Positions 43,840 to 52,236 of a stretch of DNA of 64,000 nucleotides are shown one piece after another. The stretch is from Pachyseris speciosa (lineage: Eukaryota > Cnidaria > Anthozoa > Scleractinia > Pachyseridae). The stretch spans positions 3,302,501 through 3,366,500 of the forward strand of contig JAEMWC010000001.1 of the NCBI GenBank assembly GCA_016490735.1, in the 5' to 3' direction. The stretch's first letter is position 1. Each line of letters starts with the position of its first letter. Position numbers and translations under genes: made by a program. The notes beneath the pieces were generated by a model, which was given only the letters and a program-made list of their open reading frames with translations, was not told the DNA's origin and made no database searches.

Positions 43840-44372
43840 CTGATGAATTACATGCACCCATAAAACGAAATTTCACTCGGCGGCGTGTGATTGTAAATAA
43901 AATTGATGAAATATGGGCAAGTGATCTAGTTGAAATGCAACAGTTCAGTAAATGGAATAAAGGTTATCGATATCTTCTTATGGTCATTGATGTCTTCAGC
44001 AAATATGGTTGGATTGTCCCATTGAAGGATAAGAAAGGTGAATCTGTCACTGAAGCATTCAAAACAATATTCAAGGAAGGCAGAAAACCACAATATCTAT
44101 GGGTTGATAAAGGTAAAGAGTTTTACAACAAACACTTGAAGGACTTGCTAGAGAAACATAGTGTACAGATGTACTCAACTGAGAATGAAGAGAAGTCATC
44201 AGTAGTTGAAAGATGGAATAGGACAATGAAGTCCAAAATGTGGAAGCAGTTCACTGTTCAAGGTAATACACAGTATTTAGACATGTTACCAAAATTAGTG
44301 AAACAGTACAACAACACAAAACATTTAAGCACAAAGATGACACCCGTTGAAGCATCTGATAAGAGGAATTAA
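43761..44372 (+). pseudogene. Integrase core, no ATG, ended by in-frame TAA
   Basis: Retrovirus-like DDE integrase that would insert the element. The frame is open from 43761 but has no early ATG. The -1 relation to the PLA2-like frame suggests entry by frameshift at 43791-43797. The active-site neighbourhoods IWASDLVEM, LWVDKGKEF and SSVVERWNR are visible. An in-frame TAA at 44370-44372 cuts it from the C-terminal SH3/chromodomain part, which continues in the same frame at 44373-44759. Confidence 0.8.
43791..43797 (+). promoter_or_regulatory. Candidate -1 frameshift heptamer A_AAA_AAC
   Basis: In the PLA2-like frame the codons are TCA AAA AAC, so A_AAA_AAC is in the phase needed for -1 slippage. 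The -1 frame is the integrase frame. The stop of the PLA2-like frame follows at 43837-43839. Confidence 0.4.
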
Positions 44373-44759
44373 GGAACTGTTTACTTCAATTTGTATGGTG
44401 ATATGAAAACATTAAAACAGAAACCGAAATTCAAAATAGGTGACAAGGTCCGAATATCTAAGTATAAACGGAATGTGTTCGACAAGGGCTATACACCAAA
44501 TTGGACTGAGGAAGTGTTCACAGTTGATAAAATCCAATACACTAATCCAATAACATACAAACTAAAAGATCACAACGATGAAGAAATTGAAGGGAGTTTT
44601 TATGAACCTGAGTTATTAAAGGCTAAACAGGATGTATTCCGTATTGATAAAGTCGTTCGCAGAGATTACAAGAAGAAACAAGCTTTGGTGAAGTGGAAGG
44701 GTTACAGTGACGACTTCAACAGCTGGATACCGATCAAGGATTTAAAGAAAATTATCTAA
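44373..44759 (+). CDS. Integrase C-terminal SH3-like and chromodomain part
   Basis: It continues the integrase frame after the TAA at 44372. It holds an SH3-like segment (FKIGDKVRISKYKRN) and a chromodomain (VFRIDKVVRRDYKKKQALVK, then WKGYSDDFNSWIP). Chromodomains on Polinton integrases are thought to guide insertion to certain chromatin. If expressed alone the first ATG would be 44403. A TCTAAC box (44755-44760) overlapping its end belongs to the next gene. Confidence 0.75.
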   Translation, partial: GTVYFNLYGDMKTLKQKPKFKIGDKVRISKYKRNVFDKGYTPNWTEEVFTVDKIQYTNPITYKLKDHNDEEIEGSFYEPELLKAKQDVFRIDKVVRRDYKKKQALVKWKGYSDDFNSWIPIKDLKKII

Positions 44760-44768
44760 CATACATGT

Positions 44769-45581
44769 ATGCAAAAATATTCCTATGATAATAAAGAATT
44801 AGATGTTTCAATAGATTGTTATCTTGATGATAAAAACGATATATGGTTCAGAGGTAGAGACATAGCTACTATTCTTAACTATAAAAATCCACAAAGAGCA
44901 ATCAGAGATTATGTTGTATCTGATGATAAAATCTTGATAGACCTCAAAATAATGACGAATAGCAGAGGGACCGAAATTGTCCATCAGGTCGGAAGCAGAG
45001 GGACAGAAATTGTCCATCAGGTCAAACAGTCTTATAAATGTTTTTTTATAAATGAATCAGGATTTTATTCACTAATACTGTCCTCTAAAAAACAGGAAGC
45101 AGCAAAATTTAAACATTGGGTTACATCAAAAGTATTACCATCAATCAGAAAACAAGGTTATTACAAACAGTTCAATGATAGAAGCAATAACATGATATTA
45201 ATTGAAAGTGAATATGATTTGCATTATAAGATTGTTTCATTCATCAGAATGAAATATGAAGACGTATTAATGATAGCCGGTTTAGGTGAAAATCAAATAA
45301 GCTCAAATATGAGAATCAGAAGTTATAACAAAGGATATATGTCTGGACAATGTGATTTGATGTTAATGAATCCCACCAGAAAATACAATGCTCTTTGTCT
45401 TGAATTCAAAAGTCCCACTGGTGTATACCAAGTGTCGGAAAAACAAACAAATATGAAGCAAATGTATGAGAAAAACAAATGCAGATACATCATGAGCAAT
45501 TGTTTTGAAGATTTGATTTTTGAAATAACCAAACACATGGAAGAAAGCAAATTGTATTTATCACGTATACAAAAAAACTAA
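44769..45581 (+). CDS. BRO-N domain protein with PD-(D/E)XK-like nuclease tail, 270 aa
   Basis: Residues about 5-135 look like a BRO-N domain (WFRGRDIATILNYKNPQRAI and ESGFYSLILSSKKQEA), a DNA-binding domain of large DNA viruses and phages. Residues about 190-250 have CDLML, then LCLEFKSPTGVYQVSEKQ, fitting a PD-(D/E)XK/VRR-NUC-like nuclease. An internal direct repeat of SRGTEIVHQV (near 44961-45020) is an unusual insertion. ATGs at 44765 and 44769 compete; I chose 44769, which gives the long frame. Intact. Confidence 0.65.
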   Translation: MQKYSYDNKELDVSIDCYLDDKNDIWFRGRDIATILNYKNPQRAIRDYVVSDDKILIDLKIMTNSRGTEIVHQVGSRGTEIVHQVKQSYKCFFINESGFYSLILSSKKQEAAKFKHWVTSKVLPSIRKQGYYKQFNDRSNNMILIESEYDLHYKIVSFIRMKYEDVLMIAGLGENQISSNMRIRSYNKGYMSGQCDLMLMNPTRKYNALCLEFKSPTGVYQVSEKQTNMKQMYEKNKCRYIMSNCFEDLIFEITKHMEESKLYLSRIQKN

Positions 45582-45599
45582 CTTTTATCTAACCTATAT

Positions 45600-45710
45600 A
45601 TGACAGAGAGGTCAGTATTTTTATATAACACTGTATTTGCTATTTTGGTAGCCAAGAGTATTTTTATTCCTGGCTATTTATTTTGTGATGCCCATAAGCA
45701 TGACTGTTGA
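45600..45710 (+). CDS. Short hydrophobic peptide, 36 aa, antisense to PolB end
   Basis: TCTAAC (45588-45593) precedes an ATG at 45600 and a frame ending TGA at 45708-45710. The peptide has a central hydrophobic run (VFAILVAKSIFIPGYLF), so it could be a small membrane protein. It overlaps the 3' end of PolB on the opposite strand. The call rests only on the box and the open frame. Confidence 0.35.
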   Translation: MTERSVFLYNTVFAILVAKSIFIPGYLFCDAHKHDC

Positions 45711-48700
45711 TTCCGTCTTTTGATAAATATCTTTTGTCATCGAAGCAGCTGAGTGATACTTTGTTGATTTCATAGCTTCCTAATTGATGGTTTTCACTTC
45801 TGATTGTTTTCATTTTATGATACATTTGTTTATCATTGAATAGAGTGTCTTTATAATTTTCATGCTTGATTTCATTTTTGATTGTGTTCTTTTTGATTCC
45901 TTTTGCTGTTTTTCCTCCTTTCTGATCATCTTTGATATAGCTATACATCTTCGATCTCAGTCCTACGAATTCACATATTGGGACTCCAGCAGCCTCATCT
46001 TTCATCTTACCAATCACTTTCTTATTGGTCTTGTCGGAGAATGGCGAGCTTTCAGGATAGTCACTGTTATCGAATTTATCTTTATCATTCCAGAAATCCC
46101 TGTAGACATCTTCAGCTTCAATTTCATATGTCAAACTGTCCGTGTCAGTGAAGAGCAGCTTGGCCTTATTACCATACTTTTGTTTGATATAGTTGTAATG
46201 GAAATCATACATAAGCGTCTTACTGAGATCCAGAATACACATTCCTACATATGCCGGCCTGTTTAAAGTAAGTGTTTCTTTGATCTTATGCACTGCTACC
46301 AGATTTTCATTGAATATCTTACTGCTAACATAAGTTGGTTTACTGGCTAATTTCAATAGCTTCTTCTCATCAGTCACTAATCTAACATCTACTCTCTTTC
46401 TGAGATTTTCCATAGTTTTGCCGAATACTGAGTTATTCATCAACTTGAAGAAATCTTTCTCAAAAGCATTCTTGGCATTGGTTCTTTTCTGTGTATTGAA
46501 ATCAATGTACTGTCTCAGCCAAGGTGATTGTTTGAACTCTAGCACTCTGTGGATTTTTGTTACCTTTAAACCCAAGTCTGTGTATAATTGGAGGTTCCTG
46601 TAATGCAGAACATACTTCTCTTTGTTGCTTAATGTTGGCATCAGTTTATGTACCAAACCAGTCGATATATTGTATTTCTCTGCTATGTCTTTACAGTAAT
46701 CTGAAAGCATGTCTCCAGTTACTTTCACCTTCTCTGGTCCAAGCGGGTAATCATTATGCAGATCATGCAACTCCTGGGGGTATTCCAAATCAACTTCCAG
46801 AATCAAACCCTTATTGCTGTCTTCTCTATACTTTGCCAGGTTGAGATTATTCATTTTATTCTCAGTCATCCATTTGAACCCACCAGTTGGAAGGTATTGG
46901 CTCATTGCCCATCCGTATAGATTGTTTGCATCAAGATACATGATGTACTTTGAGGGCGCCTTCTCATCATACTTCTTCATGTATTTATTATTTGCTTTAC
47001 CGTAACGGTTGGCTATATAGCTGATTCCTCCACGCATACCCTTCTCGATGAACTGGAACATATCAATGTCAGTCATCAATTCCAGTTTGATATCAGTCAT
47101 CTTCAGCATAGCATCCCATGACAAACCAGGAGATGTGAAGTAGTGACACGGATCCAGTTTGTAGTAGTCGAGACATGTTCTTCTGAAGTTCTCAAATACA
47201 TCAGCCAACAGGAGTACATCTGTTTTAAGGTACAGATCATGATACTCACCCATGTTGTTTAAGGAGAATGCATTCCAAACAGTCTGAGCATGCGTGTAGT
47301 CTTCATCTGATATATGCGTATCACTCAGTATGCTATAAAATTCTTCTTTTGAGGGTAGCTTCTGATTGAATTTATCGAAACTGTCCATGTAGTCGTAAGG
47401 ATAAACACCTTTCTGTGCCATCAGATTAAGATCCTTTCCCTTGAACTCTTGTGAGGTGTGTTTTAAGGCTTCTTTTGGTAGATTGCCTACAAGTTTTTCC
47501 AAACTAGAGCTCATGAACTGGAAACTATCAAGAAATGTTAGGTGATTGCCAAGCATGAAAGCCATACACTTCTCCATATTATTGGGGATAGCATTGATGT
47601 TCATTTGGCAGTCTTCACCTTTTTTATTTGTGAAGGTGTGTTTCTTGACAATGGCTCCAATCTCCTGCATAATAAAATGACTGTCATAACCTCTTAGATT
47701 GTGAAATATAACAGGTATCTTCACTTCTTCTGGGTTAACTCTAAGTTTCAGGTTACATTCTTGATGAGCTGATCCTCTATACTGGCCAGTAATATGACAG
47801 TGATCTCGTACTTGAATATCTTTGTCAGTGTATTTTTTATCACAAATGTGACAAACTTTAGCTTTTCGGAATTTCTCTTCATCATCTTTAGTCATTTTCA
47901 ATGGTTTGTTGAATTCTTTTTTCATAACCTTCTTGCAATATTTAACTTCCTCCAACATAGCTTCCATGAATTTGTATACAGCCTTTTCACCCCTGTATAT
48001 TGCTGCAGGTTTGCTGTATTTATCATCATAACAACAAACAACCTTGTAACCATATCCACAATCAGTATGCTTCTGATAGGCTTCAGTGTATGATTTATCA
48101 TTGTTGGGTTGGCAACCGTGTATTTTTTCAGTTATAGCCTCAAAATCAGCATAGATTACAAATGGTACCTGCTGTTGTTTATGGAAGTTGTTGAATTTTA
48201 GAATATTATCGTCTTTGTTTGTCATCTTTATTGCTTGTGTGCCATTAACCAGCATACAGTTGTCCTTATGATTATTCAAGACCCTTTCTGAGCTGAAACA
48301 TTGTAGACAGTGCATGCAAAAGTGTTTTCTTTCATTGTGCTTTGTCATGTTGCGCATGAATCTGTTGAAATCTTTGATCAGAACGTAGTGTTTGTTTTCA
48401 TTTTCTGTAATCAATAGAAGATTCAAACAGTCTTCATTTTTTTCTTTTGAAACGTAAATTGGATATGGTTGTTTGTTTTCATAACCAAATACATTGATGT
48501 TGATCTCATTTTGTTTTTCTATCTTGTTGTACTGTTTAGTTGTGACAGGGAATTCAACCCCCGAATAATCTAACGTATTAATATGTTGTCTATCAGATTT
48601 TTTGATTCTCTGAGGGTCTTTAGCTTGTGGATTCAAGTGTCTGATGTGACACCATCTGAAGCATTCATTGTCATTATTCTTCATGTTAATCAATCCCTTC

Positions 48701-49503
48701 ATTCCATTCATTAATTCTGGGGGTAGTTTGATATATGATGAGCCTTTCATTGGCTGATATATTACAACATTGAGATAATGCTCATCAACTGATTCCACAA
48801 CCCAGCCAGATCCTTCTGAAATCCAAACTGCAATCCTGTTTAATATATTTTGTTTTGACACTTGAAGTGATTCACTGATCTCCAGATTATTTATGATTGT
48901 TTGAGGCGGGCTGTTGAAAAAGACTGTTTTCTGTATCATTTCCCCATCAGACATTTTTTCGAATGTTACCTTTAGTGTTTCAACAAATTTCAGTCCTTTC
49001 ATTGATTTTAGTAAACTTACAAGACGGTACGCGACAGCCTTTCTTGTGTTTTGTAGTTGTAATAGCGGGTCTTTGTTATTCTTGATATCTATTTGAAATG
49101 ATTTGGTGTATCCTTTGAGAGCTTTATCCTTTTGCTCTATCTTAGTCCTTGGTAATGGAACTGGTTTTTTAGTTCTTGGTGCTGGTACTGGTCTATCTCT
49201 AAATTCTGATGGCGGAAGAATTATGTTGTCTTCATAATCTTGAACCATCTGCTTCACACTCTTGCGAGGTGCTGGAATTGGCTTCTGTTTTTTGATGTTA
49301 TCAGCGAGACTAACTAATCGCCTCATCTCGCCAACATCCATTTGGCTTAATCTTTTCAATAATTCTTTGAAAATACTATTTTTATTTTCCATGTCTATAC
49401 TACTAGTATATATTATTTTTTCACTCAGATCATTTACCATCTGGCTACCTGATCTGATTCGATAGGGCTTTTCCAAGGCCCGGAGATTTCTTTCTTTCTT
49501 CAT
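45664..49503 (-). CDS. Protein-primed DNA polymerase B, 1279 aa
   Basis: Replicative polymerase of the element. An intact frame runs from ATG 49503 (inside the TIR, sharing 28 codons with the left gene); a second possible start is ATG 49392, just outside the TIR. The N-terminus has Pro/Lys-rich PIPAPR and PVPLPR blocks. Then come a C2H2-like segment (HFCMHCLQCF), 3'-5' exonuclease motifs (YADFEAIT near residue 450 and FHNLRGYDSHF near 604), an HNH-like zinc segment (CHICDKKYTDK), polymerase motif A LDANNLYGWAM (near 853), motif B NNSVFGKTMEN (near 1025) and motif C FTDTDSLTYEI (near 1122). All the key aspartates are present, so it looks functional. Confidence 0.95.
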   Translation of the reverse strand: MKKERNLRALEKPYRIRSGSQMVNDLSEKIIYTSSIDMENKNSIFKELLKRLSQMDVGEMRRLVSLADNIKKQKPIPAPRKSVKQMVQDYEDNIILPPSEFRDRPVPAPRTKKPVPLPRTKIEQKDKALKGYTKSFQIDIKNNKDPLLQLQNTRKAVAYRLVSLLKSMKGLKFVETLKVTFEKMSDGEMIQKTVFFNSPPQTIINNLEISESLQVSKQNILNRIAVWISEGSGWVVESVDEHYLNVVIYQPMKGSSYIKLPPELMNGMKGLINMKNNDNECFRWCHIRHLNPQAKDPQRIKKSDRQHINTLDYSGVEFPVTTKQYNKIEKQNEININVFGYENKQPYPIYVSKEKNEDCLNLLLITENENKHYVLIKDFNRFMRNMTKHNERKHFCMHCLQCFSSERVLNNHKDNCMLVNGTQAIKMTNKDDNILKFNNFHKQQQVPFVIYADFEAITEKIHGCQPNNDKSYTEAYQKHTDCGYGYKVVCCYDDKYSKPAAIYRGEKAVYKFMEAMLEEVKYCKKVMKKEFNKPLKMTKDDEEKFRKAKVCHICDKKYTDKDIQVRDHCHITGQYRGSAHQECNLKLRVNPEEVKIPVIFHNLRGYDSHFIMQEIGAIVKKHTFTNKKGEDCQMNINAIPNNMEKCMAFMLGNHLTFLDSFQFMSSSLEKLVGNLPKEALKHTSQEFKGKDLNLMAQKGVYPYDYMDSFDKFNQKLPSKEEFYSILSDTHISDEDYTHAQTVWNAFSLNNMGEYHDLYLKTDVLLLADVFENFRRTCLDYYKLDPCHYFTSPGLSWDAMLKMTDIKLELMTDIDMFQFIEKGMRGGISYIANRYGKANNKYMKKYDEKAPSKYIMYLDANNLYGWAMSQYLPTGGFKWMTENKMNNLNLAKYREDSNKGLILEVDLEYPQELHDLHNDYPLGPEKVKVTGDMLSDYCKDIAEKYNISTGLVHKLMPTLSNKEKYVLHYRNLQLYTDLGLKVTKIHRVLEFKQSPWLRQYIDFNTQKRTNAKNAFEKDFFKLMNNSVFGKTMENLRKRVDVRLVTDEKKLLKLASKPTYVSSKIFNENLVAVHKIKETLTLNRPAYVGMCILDLSKTLMYDFHYNYIKQKYGNKAKLLFTDTDSLTYEIEAEDVYRDFWNDKDKFDNSDYPESSPFSDKTNKKVIGKMKDEAAGVPICEFVGLRSKMYSYIKDDQKGGKTAKGIKKNTIKNEIKHENYKDTLFNDKQMYHKMKTIRSENHQLGSYEINKVSLSCFDDKRYLSKDGINSHAYGHHKINSQE

Positions 49504-49785
49504 TCTCCATTTAACCTAAAGCGACATGTCTTTAAGTGTTTTTCACATCCTAGAGTACTTAAAGAGATGACCTTGACCTTGACAGCCATCATATGGAAAA
49601 ATGCGCTAGATCACCCAAGTACTGTTTTTCCGAGAAAGTTACACATGGTAATTTTCCGAGAAATTGAACCAACTGATTTCAAAGATGTGACCTTGGCGAT
49701 TCGATGACCTTGACCAAGCGGTGGAAAATGCGCTGCTACCCCATCATGTGGAAAATGCGCTAGATCACCCAAGTACTATACTACT
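49418..49785 (-). repeat. Right TIR of the Maverick, 368 bp
   Basis: Inverted copy of 30839-31206, apparently without difference. It gives the PolB gene its upstream region, first ATG and 28 codons. Perfect identity over equal length indicates recent insertion or recent homogenisation. Confidence 0.95.
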
Positions 49786-49791
49786 GCTGTG
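49786..49791. repeat. Maverick target-site duplication, right copy (GCTGTG)
   Basis: Exact match to 30833-30838, directly after the right TIR end (ACTACT at 49780-49785). Confidence 0.95.
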
Positions 49792-49947
49792 TAATAAATC
49801 GGAGGCTTGTTGTCTGGAAACGGCTTGGGAAAGTCCTTCTAAAACATCTTTAATTCGAGGTTCTTCGTCATCACTTTCCTCTTCACTTGTGTTAGTGTCC
49901 TTGTAATCACTCTCTTCCTCTTTATCCCAATCGACCTTTCTCTTCAT
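49786..49947 (-). pseudogene. Outer-element zinc-cysteine gene, 5' part
   Basis: Begins at ATG 49947 with an acidic, Lys-containing region (MKRKVDWDKEEE and EEESDDEEPRIKDVLEGL). It runs into the target duplication at 49786-49791 and is cut by the Maverick. The 3' part is at 30191-30838. A weaker upstream ATG is at 49959. Confidence 0.7.
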
Positions 49948-50006
49948 ATTGACCAGCACTCGCTAACGACAAGAACCAACTGAACACACTACAGAGTAGT
50001 TTGCGA

Positions 50007-50342
50007 TTTTTTATAACATTAGGGGCCCAAAGCTAGTTACAACTGGTATCAGCAAATCTTGAATAAAGCCCCACTCTCTTGAGCACGGGTTTGCTTCTAT
50101 GTCTTGTAAGGAATACTTGGCTCAGCGAGATTAAGAATGGCATCCTTGAATGGAATCATTTTACGCTTATCTTCTTCAGAGACTGGAATATTTCCATGAA
50201 GCACATTATAAATAATCTGCACTAATGCGTGCATCTGTTCTGGAGTGGCTGTCTCTAGGAGAAACTGACGCTGATGTTCAGGGCAACAAGTTAAGAGTTC
50301 AAGGAAACCGCGATTGTTCTTTACTACTCGAGACATGATCAT
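50007..50342 (-). pseudogene. Small core-like protein of outer element, frame change near 50097
   Basis: ATG 50342 or 50336 opens a helical sequence (RGFLELLTCCPEHQRQFLLE and MHALVQIIYNVLHGN). The frame stops at 50097, and a hydrophobic C-terminal piece (FIQDLLIPVVTSFG) continues in another frame to 50007. This layout, helices plus a glycine/hydrophobic tail, recurs in small cnidarian Polinton-like proteins next to the pVI-like gene, by memory. The role is probably in the virion. Broken as read. Confidence 0.5.
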
Positions 50343-50488
50343 AGAATGAATTAAGGATAGTAGGCGCCAGTGTTTTATAGAGAGCCCAGCTCAATTTACG
50401 ACCAAAGTTCAAAGTCGTCTTGGTCTTGATCCAACACAACTGTTTTTCGTCTCTTCCCTGGAGGTAAACAACGAAACTGCACTTTTCT

Positions 50489-50821
50489 TTATGTAGAACT
50501 CTGACCACTCCCAGCCTGAGATACTAGATCACCAGTAGCTTCTCTACTTCGCTTTTCAAGCGCTGTGTTAACATGATCTCCATCCAGAACATCTTGAGCG
50601 ACTTGAGCACCTGTTTGTAGTGCCTTTTTGCCGAGTACCTTAGCACCTTGTTGTAAATGAGGCATTGCCCGGCGAAACAAACCTTTAAATATGGAACCTA
50701 AGCCATATCCCTGCTGAAATCGGGATCCGTGGAAAGCCGGTAAATTACCTCCTTTTTGCTTAGCTTGGTTTAGATAATAGTCTTCATACAACTTGGTATT
50801 TGGAGTGTAAAGTTTCTTCAT
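50489..50821 (-). CDS. pVI/pX-like virion protein of outer element, 110 aa
   Basis: ATG 50821 begins MKKLYTPNTKLYEDYYL. An N-terminal Gly/Gln-rich patch (KQKGGNLPAFHGSRFQQGYG) precedes an amphipathic helix (LGSIFKGLFRRAMPHLQQGA) and an Ala/Lys/Gln-rich tail. Such a GlySer-Phe-basic helix is typical of adenovirus pVI/pX-like proteins that act on membranes or DNA. Intact. It diverges from the ATPase across the purine-rich minisatellite. Confidence 0.6.
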   Translation of the reverse strand: MKKLYTPNTKLYEDYYLNQAKQKGGNLPAFHGSRFQQGYGLGSIFKGLFRRAMPHLQQGAKVLGKKALQTGAQVAQDVLDGDHVNTALEKRSREATGDLVSQAGSGQSST

Positions 50822-50924
50822 TTCTACCCTGACGGAAATGAAGTGTAAGCAACACTTTCCCAAACTCGAATGACATACTTTCTCCAGTGTCTCGCTTTAT
50901 ATTAATTTCAATATAATGATAGAG

Positions 50925-51197
50925 CAAAAGAATTGAGGAGGAGGAGAAGCGAAAACAAAAGAATTGAGGAGAAGAAGGAGGGAGAACAATAGGAGGAGGA
51001 GAAGGGAAAACAATAGAATTGAGGAGGAGGAGGAGGAGGAGGGAAAAATAAAAAAATTGAGGAGGAGGAGGAGGAAGGAAAACAAAAGAATTGAGGAGGA
51101 GGAGGAGGGAGAACAATAGGAGGAGGAGGGAAAACAATAGGAGGAGGAGTAGGGAAAACAATAGAATTGAGGAGGAGGAGGAGGAGGGAAAACAATA
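50925..51197. repeat. GA-rich minisatellite between divergent genes
   Basis: Repeats of about 30-40 bases built from GAATTGAGGAGGAGGAGGR and GGRAAAACAATAG, strongly purine-rich on the plus strand, lie between the pVI-like and ATPase starts. Several long open frames in it (such as 50784-51235 minus) are low-complexity artefacts. Confidence 0.8.
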
Positions 51198-51277
51198 GAG
51201 TTCTGGTGGCTGAAACCTCTATCACTGAGAAACATTACACATTTTGTCAGTTGAAGTTAAGCTTCGATTCAGTTGAC

Positions 51278-52236
51278 ATGAGTTGGTCCTGTACTGTTTG
51301 TCAAAAGGATTTTTCCAGGAAAGAGAACATGCAAAGACACATGAACAGTAAACACAGTTATTCCGGTTTTGCTCCATTTATACCGATGTCTCAAGAAAAG
51401 TGTCAGCGGTTTCAAATGCTTCACCCATTTACCTGCATGGTTGCAGGAATGACTGGCTCGGGAAAAACGTTCTGGGTGCAATCACTCTTGCAACAAGCTC
51501 AAACCGTGATCGATCAGCCACCGGAGCGAATAATCTGGTGTTATTCACAGTGGCAACCCGCTTACACCCAGTTATTGATGGTGATACCGACAATCGAATT
51601 TGTCAAGATGATTCCGCCTTCTCTAGACAATGATTCCTATTTGGATGTCAACATACGCAACTTGATTGTCATCGACGACCAAATGATTGAAGAAGGAAGT
51701 GATAATCGGATCGTGAACCTGTTTACAAAAGGATCCCATCATCGAAACCTTAGCGTTATTTACATTGTACAAAATCTGTTTCACCAAGGCAAAGGCAACC
51801 GAAGCATCAGCTTAAACAGTCATTACTTGGTCCGTTCAAGAATCCTCGGGATAAACTGCAGATTTTGACTTTAGCCAAACAAATATACCCAAGACAAACT
51901 GTTTTGTTTTTAAAAGAGTACGAAGAAGCGGTGAGAAGACCATTTGGGTATCTTTTTGTTGATCTCAAGCCAACGACTCCAGATAGTTGCAGATTGCGAA
52001 CAAATGTATTACCTGGCGAAGAAAGATTCGAAGAGAGTAACATTTCCCAGGAACTGCTCCAGTATCTCAAGCAGCAAACCCAGATGGTTCCCCCGGTAAT
52101 TCCGGAGATGCAGCGCATTCAGAATAATATGGATACCCTTCTGCATCGTACAAACCTTGGAGACGACGAAAGAGCGAGGCAGTACATGCAGTTGCAAAAC
52201 AAGTTTTTAACATATAAACACCAGTTCAATTCCATA
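51278..52236 (+). pseudogene. Zinc-finger packaging ATPase of outer element, part 1 (frame change near 51833)
   Basis: I start at ATG 51278. Residues 4-25 are a C2H2 finger (CTVCQKDFSRKENMQRHMNS, ending KH). The ATPase core then has Walker A GMTGSGKT and Walker B LIVIDDQM, and HRNLSVIYIVQNLF as in A32-type packaging ATPases. The frame changes near 51833, and the core continues to 52236, where the TA transposon enters. The C-terminal part is at 60517-60830. A zinc finger fused to a packaging ATPase is unlike the 212-residue Maverick enzyme. Confidence 0.75.

Larger units (their letters stand above)
30839..49785. mobile_element. Maverick/Polinton (adintovirus-like) element, 18,947 bp
   Basis: It has TIRs of 368 bp that appear identical in my reading, beginning AGTAGTATAGTAC, and a perfect 6-bp target duplication. 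It encodes the expected set: PolB, integrase plus chromodomain, A32-type ATPase, protease, major and minor capsid proteins, core-like proteins, PLA2-like protein, fibres, a BRO-N protein and a zinc-ribbon protein. Genes at 31.8-38.2 kb run mostly minus, those at 38.2-45.7 kb run plus, and PolB runs minus from the right TIR. Several genes are intact, but protease, PLA2-like, integrase and large fibre show stops or frame changes. Confidence 0.95.

Noticed and set aside
50784..51235. Long minus-strand frames rich in Leu/Ser/Pro
   Set aside because: They are all translations of the GA-rich minisatellite in different frames; low complexity, no conserved start or domain.
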